DNA of 6,204 nt from Melioribacter sp. (lineage in GTDB: Bacteria; Bacteroidota; Ignavibacteria; Ignavibacteriales; Melioribacteraceae), in contig JAENZU010000224.1 in the NCBI GenBank assembly GCA_016841125.1, positions 1 through 6,204 on the forward strand. Direction: 5' to 3'. Shown piece by piece: positions 1 to 5,910 of the stretch; positions within the stretch are counted from its first letter, which is position 1, and each line of letters opens with the position of its first letter. A program made the position numbers and the translations under genes. Under the pieces are notes generated by a model. The model was given only the letters and a program-made list of their open reading frames with translations, made no database searches and was not told the DNA's origin.

Positions 1-1530
1 TGCAGGAAGCTTAGAGTTTTCTTCACCTTTGGGTAAGGTAAAAATGAATTTACTCCCCGCGCCGGGAGTGCTCTCCACGTAAAGAACTCCTTTGTTTTTT
101 TCGACCAGTTCCTTACAGAGTTTCAGTCCGAGTCCCGTACCCGGTTCACTCGCGGTTCCTTTTGTTGTGTGGAAGATATCATCTGCAAAAAGTTTTTCGA
201 TATCTTGTTGGTCAATTCCAATTCCGGTATCTTTCACCGTTAATTCAATCTCGTTTTGCTTCTCTTTGGAAAGGACTTCAACCCTGCCCCCCTCACTAGT
301 AAATTTGATTGCATTGCTGAGTAAGTTTTGAATTACGGAGTTGAGCATATTATAATCCGCGTAAACCAGAACTTTTGGCTGTACGTTATTGATTACCTGT
401 ATGTTTTTATTTTTTGCATTATTGTGCAGCAGCCTAACTTTATCAGCAACGATGTCATTTATATAAAAACTTATTGGTTGATTTTTAACTCTGTCCGCCT
501 GCACTCTCGACCACTGAAGAAGGTTCTCAAGTAAACTAAGCAGTTCGTTTGCCGCCTCATTTATCATTGTTGAAAAGGAAATAACATCCTCTTTCTTCAG
601 AACTTCAATATCTTCAATCAGTAATTCGGATAACCCGATTAGAGAAGCAAAAGGACTCCTTAGATCGTGAGCAATTATTGAAAAGAATTTATCTTTGCTC
701 GCATTTAATTTTTTCAGTTTTCTTTCTGAGTTTTCGAGATCCTTGTTTATTCGGGATAGTTCAAGGGCTTTGTCATTAAGTTCTTTTAAGCTCTTTTTAG
801 TTTGTGTAACATCTCTCAAAATTCCCCTAAAGCATTTTATTTTTCCCAATCTATCCTTGACAATAAAAGAAGTCTCAAGCACAATAGCAGTTTGACCATT
901 CTTTTTCTTTACGGCGAGTTCATAATCTTTAACATAACCATCCCTTTCTAAAATTTCTCTGAATTTGGCTCTGTCTTCCGGATTAACATACAAATCATTG
1001 GCAATGTCAACTTTCATTAATTCTTCTTTCGAATCATAATCGAAAAGTTCAAGCCCGGCGGGATTTATATCAAAAAGCTTTCCATCGGGAGAACTCTGGT
1101 AAACCGTATCTTTTATTTCATCAAATAGCTGATGATAATTACTAACCGATTCTTCTAACCTTCTTCGTGTATTTTCTTCTTTAGTTATATCACTTAATAA
1201 CCACAGAACGCCTTCGGCTTGCCCATCACTACTTTTTATTAGCGAGGTTTTAACCTCAAACAAATTATCATTCTCTTCCCCGCTTTTGAAATAACTTTTA
1301 CCCTGATAGTTCGCAGATAATGTTGCTTCAAAAATTTGGTCTAACTTATCTTCAGAATTTTTTTTCGAGTTGAGAAAATTTAAATTTTTGCCGACGAATG
1401 ATTCATGATCATGACTGAATTTATCAAAAAAAGCCGGGTTCACATAAATAATGTTTTTCGATAAGTCTGTGAGAAAGAGGCACTCCGGTAAAGAATCGAA
1501 TGAAACTTGACTTATTTTTAATGCATCCAT
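1..1530 (-). CDS. Cytoplasmic PAS-PAS sensor histidine kinase (C-terminal end outside window)
   Basis: A two-component sensor kinase that would autophosphorylate on a histidine using ATP and pass the phosphate to a response regulator. Reading from ATG at 1530-1528, 510 residues are visible with no stop before base 1. A first PAS domain spans about residues 5-114, ending in SDIT. A second spans about 132-242 (YHQLF to DVT) and is followed by a charged, probably coiled-coil linker at about 243-278. The HisKA H-box FFSIIAHDLRSPF carries the phospho-acceptor His288. The ATPase domain has the N-box NLLSNAIKF (Asn402, Asn406), the G1 box DTGIGI (434-439) and the G2 box GTGLGL (464-469), ending in a FTLPKG-like strand near the edge. 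There is no signal peptide or membrane segment, so it should sense a cytosolic cue; neither PAS shows a cofactor signature I can name. No Shine-Dalgarno precedes the ATG. The core is complete; a C-terminal receiver domain beyond the edge cannot be excluded. No response regulator lies in the window. Family assignment is secure, the signal unknown. Confidence 0.95.
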   Translation of the reverse strand, partial: MDALKISQVSFDSLPECLFLTDLSKNIIYVNPAFFDKFSHDHESFVGKNLNFLNSKKNSEDKLDQIFEATLSANYQGKSYFKSGEENDNLFEVKTSLIKSSDGQAEGVLWLLSDITKEENTRRRLEESVSNYHQLFDEIKDTVYQSSPDGKLFDINPAGLELFDYDSKEELMKVDIANDLYVNPEDRAKFREILERDGYVKDYELAVKKKNGQTAIVLETSFIVKDRLGKIKCFRGILRDVTQTKKSLKELNDKALELSRINKDLENSERKLKKLNASKDKFFSIIAHDLRSPFASLIGLSELLIEDIEVLKKEDVISFSTMINEAANELLSLLENLLQWSRVQADRVKNQPISFYINDIVADKVRLLHNNAKNKNIQVINNVQPKVLVYADYNMLNSVIQNLLSNAIKFTSEGGRVEVLSKEKQNEIELTVKDTGIGIDQQDIEKLFADDIFHTTKGTASEPGTGLGLKLCKELVEKNKGVLYVESTPGAGSKFIFTLPKGEENSKLPA

Positions 1531-1714
1531 ATTTAGGATAGAGTAATGTTTTTGTTAATGATTACGGATAATAAATTTCTTGCGAAGTTCAAAATCCAAC
1601 TGCCAATATATAAATTTATTTCAATTAGAAAATATTAAATTTATAACTTTAGCATTTCATGGCATAGAACTTTTACCGATATTTACCAACTATAGAATCA
1701 ATTACAGTTTTAAT
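1531..1714. other. Divergent intergenic region, kinase/transporter
   Basis: This is an AT-rich stretch between the kinase start and the preferred transporter start, and it must hold promoters for both directions. The only suggestive element I see is TAACTTTA at 1644-1651 on the plus strand, one base off the Bacteroidota -7 consensus TAnnTTTG. It has no TTTG at the expected upstream distance, so I do not call a promoter. An in-frame extension of the transporter reading frame back to TTG 1580 crosses this region, but its translation is not membrane-like. A 26-codon ATG reading frame (1558-1638) in another frame looks like chance. Confidence 0.45.
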
Positions 1715-2461
1715 TTGAATGACTTTTACTCAATACTGCTTCTATTTTTTGTAGGATCTGCAGCCGGATTTATTAATGTTATGGCCGGCGGAGGTTCAAC
1801 AATTACATTACCTGTGCTTATTTTTTTAGGGCTCGATGCATCTGTTGCCAACGGAACAAACCGGATTGCTATCTTTATCCAAAACATCTCGGCTGTTCAA
1901 TCATTTAAAGGCGAACAGTTCTTTGATTATAAACAAAGTTTAAAATTGTCTTTATTAACTTTTCCCGGTGCTGTGGCGGGAGCAATTTTGGCAGTTAATA
2001 TAAGCGATAACACGTTTAAGGTGATTTTGGGTATTGTTATGATTGCCGTTGTTATCTCGATGCTCATTCCAAAATCTCAAAAAAAATATTCGGAAGAAAG
2101 TGATGAAATTTCCTGGTACACATATTTGGCAATGTTGGGCATTGGCTTTTACGGCGGATTCCTCCAGGTTGGGGTTGGTTTTCTGCTTATGGCTTCGCTT
2201 CACTATTTAATGAAATATAATTTAGTCCGCGTAAATATGCACAAAGTTTTTATAGTTCTGGTTTACACCATTCCTGCTTTGGGTATTTTCATCTATACCG
2301 GAAATGTAAATTGGTTTATGGGATTAAGTCTTGCGAGCGGTAACGCTTTCGGAGCATGGTGGTCTGCAAAACTTTCCGTTAAGAAAGGCGACAAAATAAT
2401 AAAAGATGTTTTAATTATTGCGGTTATTATTATGTCGTTGAAGTTGTTAAATGTTTTCTGA
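1715..2461 (+). CDS. TauE/SafE (TSUP) family membrane transporter
   Basis: An inner-membrane permease of the TSUP family (formerly DUF81), whose characterised members move small anions such as sulfite, sulfoacetate and other organosulfur or carboxylate compounds. The substrate here cannot be read from sequence. The protein shows the family's two-repeat design. The first half has an N-terminal helix leading into AGGGS (residues 24-28 from TTG 1715) and LPVL. A polar cytoplasmic linker follows (about 120-133). The second half begins with GFYGGFLQVGVGF (about 144-156) and a conserved Asn/Lys pair (N174, K177). About eight hydrophobic helices are visible. The open frame begins after a stop at 1559-1561 and has no ATG before codon 1781, which already lies inside the first family motif. 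I choose TTG 1715 because it puts about eight residues before helix 1 and gives 248 residues, the usual family length. TTG 1580 would add 45 AT-rich, non-membrane residues. Neither start has a ribosome binding site. It is followed 56 bp later by a hydrolase gene that may be co-transcribed. Confidence 0.88.
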   Translation: MNDFYSILLLFFVGSAAGFINVMAGGGSTITLPVLIFLGLDASVANGTNRIAIFIQNISAVQSFKGEQFFDYKQSLKLSLLTFPGAVAGAILAVNISDNTFKVILGIVMIAVVISMLIPKSQKKYSEESDEISWYTYLAMLGIGFYGGFLQVGVGFLLMASLHYLMKYNLVRVNMHKVFIVLVYTIPALGIFIYTGNVNWFMGLSLASGNAFGAWWSAKLSVKKGDKIIKDVLIIAVIIMSLKLLNVF

Positions 2462-2517
2462 AAATTAACCGCCAAGATTTCAGTTATTCAAATAGTGTTT
2501 TACATAAAAGATAATTC

Positions 2518-3552
2518 ATGATAAGTAAATATATAATTGCAGTAACGCTGCTTTTTTCATTTGGATGTTCAAACTATATTGAAATTAACAGCGAAGTTTC
2601 GCTTCACGATCAGATTATAAATGAAGCCTACGATATTGACGACCTCTACAGCCTGCTTGTGATCAGAAATGATAACTTAATTATAGAGTCTTACTTTAAC
2701 GGCAATTCGCATGTATTTTTGAACAACACACAATCTGTAACAAAAAGTATCATGTCGCTATTAATTGGAATTGCTATTGAGAACGAAATTGTTGCAGATA
2801 CGAATGTTAAGTTTTGTGATTATTATTTCTGCCCGAATGAAGCATTCAGTAATATTTCCCTGCAGAACCTTTTATCGATGAGTGCCGGAATAAGCTGGGA
2901 TGAAACCCGGGATTTTGTCCCATGGTTAAGCGATTTGAGTCAGGTAGAATATATTCTTAAAAAAACTATCGTCGGCAGCCCGGGTGAAAATTTCAATTAC
3001 AATTCGGGCGCTTGCCACCTTTTGTCTGTAATTTTAAATGAAGCAACCAAAACCGATCTACAGGAATTCGCGATCAGAAATTTATTTTTACCGCTCGGGA
3101 TTAATAAAATTTCCTGGCAGAAAGATACACAAGGTTACTTTCAGGGAAGTACTGGACTTGCACTAACCCCAATGGATTTAACAAAATTAGGCAAATTAAT
3201 ATTGCAGAAAGGAAGTTGGAATGGTGAAGTTATTTTAGATTCTACTTGGATCGAGAAAATTCTTTCGCCTAATTTTTACGTGCGCAAAAACTGGAGCGAG
3301 TTTGAAGATATCAGCTACGGAGATCTTTGGTGGATTGCCAATATTAACGATCAGCAAATTTATTTTGCGTGGGGATACGGCGGGCAGTTTCTGTTTGTAA
3401 TGCCAAAACTTAATTCGATTGTTGTAACCACCGCTAAATGGCGAGTTGATGCATCCGATGCATCCTCCACCGAAGAGGATATTCTGCAGCTTGTAACCAA
3501 TTACATAATACCCTATCTGAAAAACTCAGAATCTCTTAGAAGCACGCCTTAA
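2518..3552 (+). CDS. Serine beta-lactamase-fold hydrolase, putative lipoprotein
   Basis: A 344-residue member of the serine beta-lactamase-related family (COG1680-like: class C beta-lactamases, esterase EstB, 6-aminohexanoate-dimer hydrolase NylB, DD-peptidases). These use an acyl-enzyme serine to cleave amide or ester bonds. The catalytic tetrad S73-V-T-K76 is present in the typical helix context, followed by the family segment LLSMSAGISWDE (118-129). The second motif is Y161-N-S in FNYNSG, and GYGGQ (286-290) sits where family members carry their KTG/HxG-like third motif. The N-terminus is a short charged start plus hydrophobic core ending at Cys17 (FSFGC). This resembles a lipoprotein signal with an imperfect lipobox (Ser at -3, Phe at -2), so export and lipid anchoring are likely but not certain. 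Cys100 and Cys105 could form a disulfide outside the cytoplasm. The C-terminus carries DASDAS, encoded by a 9-bp tandem duplication. The 3' end overlaps convergent sua5 by 27 bp. True substrate unknown; nothing indicates antibiotic resistance. Confidence 0.9.
   Translation: MISKYIIAVTLLFSFGCSNYIEINSEVSLHDQIINEAYDIDDLYSLLVIRNDNLIIESYFNGNSHVFLNNTQSVTKSIMSLLIGIAIENEIVADTNVKFCDYYFCPNEAFSNISLQNLLSMSAGISWDETRDFVPWLSDLSQVEYILKKTIVGSPGENFNYNSGACHLLSVILNEATKTDLQEFAIRNLFLPLGINKISWQKDTQGYFQGSTGLALTPMDLTKLGKLILQKGSWNGEVILDSTWIEKILSPNFYVRKNWSEFEDISYGDLWWIANINDQQIYFAWGYGGQFLFVMPKLNSIVVTTAKWRVDASDASSTEEDILQLVTNYIIPYLKNSESLRSTP
3448..3465 (+). repeat. 9-bp tandem duplication GATGCATCC x2
   Basis: Two perfect adjacent copies of GATGCATCC lie within the hydrolase gene and encode Asp-Ala-Ser twice, in frame. 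They sit in a surface-like loop near the C-terminus, after the last conserved motif. The most economical reading is a small in-frame slippage duplication with no functional meaning. Confidence 0.8.
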
Positions 3553-4494
3553 ACGATCCATTATTGCAAGCCCTAATCCACTCTCTTCTATTTTTTCTGC
3601 AATAATTAAATCTAATTTTTCGTTTTCCAAATCGTGCAGCATTTTAAATAAATTTGCGGCAGCTTCAACTTTATTGCCGCTGTCGGATAATATTCGCACC
3701 TTATCAAACTTTAATTTTGATTCTGCATTTTTGAAAAACAAACCGCCGATTCGTTTCCCCGCAATTTCCTTTAAATTCACTTCATCTAAAAAACGTAGAG
3801 GAATTTTCGGTGAGTAATGAAAAGGTAATTGTCCGGGCGAGTTTGGTTTTGCTTTGTCTTCATAGCTTACTTCAACTTTTCCAATTAATTTTTCAATAGC
3901 TTCAAGTTCAATTCCGCCCGGTCGGAGAAGCTTAATTTTATCTCCTTCAGCTTGAAGTATAGTTGACTCAACACCAATCTTACACTTTCCGCCGTCAAGC
4001 ACCGCCTCAATTCTGCCGTCAAGTTGTTTGACAACATGCACAGCTTCAGTCGGACTCAAAAACCCGAATGCATTTGCACTCGGCGCCGCTATCGGGTTCC
4101 CCACTAACTTAATCAGTTCAAGTGCAACCGGATGATCGGGCATCCTCACCGCCACCGTGTCTTGACCTGCTGTGACTATATCGGGCACAATTTGTTTTTT
4201 CGGCAGAACAAGTGTAAGCGGACCCGGCCAAAACTTTTCAATAATTTTATTAAATTTTTCATTTTCAATTACTGTAATTCGATCTAATGATTTAACATCG
4301 CAAACATGAAGAATGAGAGGGTTGAACGAAGGTCTGTTTTTGGCTTCGAATATTTTTGCGACAGCGATTGGGTTTAACCCGTCTGCGCCAAGTCCGTAAA
4401 CAGTTTCTGTCGGGAAAGCAACTAATCCGCCTGCTCTAATTATTTCTGCGGCAGCTTTGATATTTTCAATATTTGTTTCTAAAATTTTCATCAT
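3526..4494 (-). CDS. sua5: L-threonylcarbamoyladenylate synthase, Sua5 type
   Basis: A cytoplasmic enzyme that makes threonylcarbamoyl-AMP from threonine, bicarbonate and ATP. This is the first step of t6A37 formation on ANN-decoding tRNAs; TsaD, with TsaB and TsaE, then transfers the group. Residues about 10-205 form the YrdC/TsaC domain: PTETVYGLG (28-36), K52-N-R54 and N58-P-L in the ATP/bicarbonate pocket, FWPGPLT (88-94), VRMPDH (116-121), PSAN (138-141), GVEST (174-178) and RPGGI (191-195). A linker with SPGQLPFHYSP (219-229) leads to an extra C-terminal domain of about 100 residues. Together these mark the longer Sua5 form (322 residues) and exclude the short TsaC form of about 190 residues. 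Translation can begin at either of two adjacent ATGs (4494 or 4491); no Shine-Dalgarno distinguishes them. The gene is monocistronic in view, divergent from the cyclase and convergent with the hydrolase. Expected to be essential or nearly so. Confidence 0.96.
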   Translation of the reverse strand: MMKILETNIENIKAAAEIIRAGGLVAFPTETVYGLGADGLNPIAVAKIFEAKNRPSFNPLILHVCDVKSLDRITVIENEKFNKIIEKFWPGPLTLVLPKKQIVPDIVTAGQDTVAVRMPDHPVALELIKLVGNPIAAPSANAFGFLSPTEAVHVVKQLDGRIEAVLDGGKCKIGVESTILQAEGDKIKLLRPGGIELEAIEKLIGKVEVSYEDKAKPNSPGQLPFHYSPKIPLRFLDEVNLKEIAGKRIGGLFFKNAESKLKFDKVRILSDSGNKVEAAANLFKMLHDLENEKLDLIIAEKIEESGLGLAIMDRLRRASKRF

Positions 4495-4555
4495 TTATAA
4501 ATTTAATCTTTAAATATACTAAATATTTTTCGGTCTAATCTGAGTGTTCATTCAA

Positions 4556-4586
4556 TTTGGTTATCACGTTAAAAAAAAATATTTTG
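4556..4586 (+). promoter_or_regulatory. Candidate Bacteroidota-type promoter for the cyclase
   Basis: TTTG at 4556-4559 is followed after 20 bases, including a nine-A run (4571-4579), by TATTTTG at 4580-4586. This resembles the primary-sigma promoter of Bacteroidota (TTTG near -33, TAnnTTTG near -7), although the -7 element is one base short of consensus. Transcription would start a few bases downstream, near 4590, leaving a leader of roughly 25-30 bases before ATG 4618. That spacing independently favours the ATG over TTG 4591 as cyclase start. In so AT-rich a region a chance match is quite possible. Confidence 0.35.
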
Positions 4587-4617
4587 AGTTTTGGGAATTG
4601 AAAATAATTCGGTAAGC

Positions 4618-5901
4618 ATGCAAAAAGTTTTAAACGATATCCTTCACCAGGAAATATTAAAGTTCGAAAAATTAAGAGCTACACTCTTCGGGTATTTTGC
4701 TTTATTGCTTGTTGTAACTTTCGCGGTCATACTTATTTTCTTTTCGGATGTTCTTTCCAACAACAATATTAGTCTTGAACCATTTTTATACATGATGGGC
4801 ATTTTCGTTTTTTTTGTATTGCGTGAATTCAATATTACACGAATTCTTAAACACCTAATAAAACAAAAAAAAGTTATTCCCGAATACATAAGGTATATGA
4901 GTGTTTTCTTCGAATCCAGCTTTCCTTCGGTTCTGTTAATAATTTTATTCATGTTTATTCCCTCTGTTCACGTTCTTTCAACACCGCCGGTAATGTTATA
5001 CTTTATTGTTATTATTCTGTCAACGCTCTCTCTCGACTTCAAATTTCCTTTATTCGCCGGAGTTGTATGTGCTGTCGAATATTTTCTTATTTCCCAATAT
5101 TACATTAATACGATCGAAAGAGTGGACTACATTCCTGTGCTTTTTGAACCTCTTATTTATATTGGAAAAAGTATTATACTTTTGTCCGGTGGAATTATAG
5201 CCGGTTTTGTTGCAGAATTTCTTAGAAATTCTATTATTAACATTAACAAATCTATTTTGGAAAGAGATCGTATTGTTAACATGTTCGGTCAGCAGGTATC
5301 TCAGGAAATTGTTAATGAACTCTTATCAAATGAAACTGAAATTGAAAGCAAAAGAAAGTTTGTCTGTGTTATGTTTTTTGATATCAGAAACTTCACCCCC
5401 TTTGCCGAGCAGCATAATCCGGAAGAGATAATTAAATTTCAGAATGAGTTTTTAGGCGGCGTAATTGAAATTGTGATCAAACATCACGGAATTGTAAATC
5501 AGCTTCTTGGCGATGGATTTATGGCTACGTTTGGCGCGCCGGTATCAAAAGGGAATGACTGCCAAAATGCTTTTAACGCCGCTGTTGGAATTTTAAAGTC
5601 TGTTGAAATCGAAAAAGTGAAGTTTGATTTCCCTGACCTGAATGTCGGCATTGGTCTGCACGCCGGCGATGTTGTTGCCGGCAATGTTGGTACATCGGCT
5701 AGAAAACAATATTCAATTACAGGCAATACCGTAATTATTTCCGCGCGAATTGAGAGTTTGAATAAAGAATACAACTCGCAGTTACTAATTTCAAAAGAAG
5801 TGCTTGATAATATTGACGACAAGAATATTAATTTTGAGGGACTGGGAAAAGTGCATGTTAAAGGCAGAGAAGAGCCCGTAGATCTTTACAAAATATTTTA
5901 A
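4618..5901 (+). CDS. Six-helix membrane class III adenylate/guanylate cyclase-like protein
   Basis: A 427-residue membrane protein whose cytoplasmic domain belongs to the class III nucleotidyl cyclases, which turn ATP or GTP into cAMP or cGMP. Six hydrophobic segments (about 23-43, 54-70, 102-120, 124-139, 143-163, 180-202) form the anchor. A helical linker (FGQQVSQEIVNELL, 223-236) joins it to the catalytic domain (about 248-427). Metal-binding aspartates are present as FFDIRNFT (D255) and LGDGF (D299), 44 residues apart, the spacing I recall for mammalian cyclases. The catalytic Arg is R377 in SARIESL. Three other active-site positions differ from the norm: purine-selecting Lys is Q295, its Asp/Thr partner is S366, and the transition-state Asn is I373. 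With all conserved positions in one chain, the active form would be a homodimer. The frame also permits TTG 4591 (nine more residues), but ATG 4618 is preferred because of the candidate promoter just upstream. It lies nine bases ahead of hisN, probably in one operon. Family certain; product nucleotide uncertain. Confidence 0.9.
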   Translation: MQKVLNDILHQEILKFEKLRATLFGYFALLLVVTFAVILIFFSDVLSNNNISLEPFLYMMGIFVFFVLREFNITRILKHLIKQKKVIPEYIRYMSVFFESSFPSVLLIILFMFIPSVHVLSTPPVMLYFIVIILSTLSLDFKFPLFAGVVCAVEYFLISQYYINTIERVDYIPVLFEPLIYIGKSIILLSGGIIAGFVAEFLRNSIININKSILERDRIVNMFGQQVSQEIVNELLSNETEIESKRKFVCVMFFDIRNFTPFAEQHNPEEIIKFQNEFLGGVIEIVIKHHGIVNQLLGDGFMATFGAPVSKGNDCQNAFNAAVGILKSVEIEKVKFDFPDLNVGIGLHAGDVVAGNVGTSARKQYSITGNTVIISARIESLNKEYNSQLLISKEVLDNIDDKNINFEGLGKVHVKGREEPVDLYKIF

Positions 5902-5906
5902 GAGGA
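5901..5906 (+). promoter_or_regulatory. Ribosome binding site of the hisN-like gene
   Basis: AGAGGA lies four bases before ATG 5911 and begins on the last base of the cyclase stop codon. It is the only clear Shine-Dalgarno sequence in front of any gene in the window. It fixes the start of the downstream gene and fits re-initiation or coupled translation within a cyclase-phosphatase operon. Confidence 0.7.
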
Positions 5907-5910
5907 AAAG

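Noticed and set aside
92..895. Three plus-strand open frames (92-331, 328-534, 695-895)
   Set aside because: They are antisense to the histidine kinase, whose PAS, H-box, N-box and G-box motifs are continuous on the minus strand. Their translations are low-complexity Ser/Phe-rich strings.
1558..1638. 26-codon ATG reading frame upstream of the transporter
   Set aside because: It is out of frame with the transporter, has no ribosome binding site and no attenuator-like hairpin or codon run after it. Its translation does not resemble a TSUP N-terminus, so a frameshifted start is not supported.
1955..2475. Minus-strand open frames 1955-2203 and 2293-2475
   Set aside because: Both are shadows of the TSUP transporter, whose two conserved repeats are on the plus strand.
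2518..3552. Reading the hydrolase as an antibiotic-resistance beta-lactamase
   Set aside because: The SxxK fold is shared by many esterases and peptidases. The third motif here is GYGGQ, not KTG, and the context holds no resistance or regulatory genes.
4644..4952. Minus-strand open frame of 102 codons
   Set aside because: Antisense to the membrane anchor of the cyclase; its composition is the mirror of hydrophobic codons and no family is recognisable.
5006..5431. Plus-strand open frames 5006-5200 and 5207-5431
   Set aside because: Out-of-frame readings of the cyclase, which is uninterrupted through its helices and catalytic motifs.
5663..5695. Repeated GCCGGC-GATGTT-like sequence suggesting a regulatory repeat
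   Set aside because: It simply encodes the family's GDVVAGNVG segment, so protein constraint explains the repetition.
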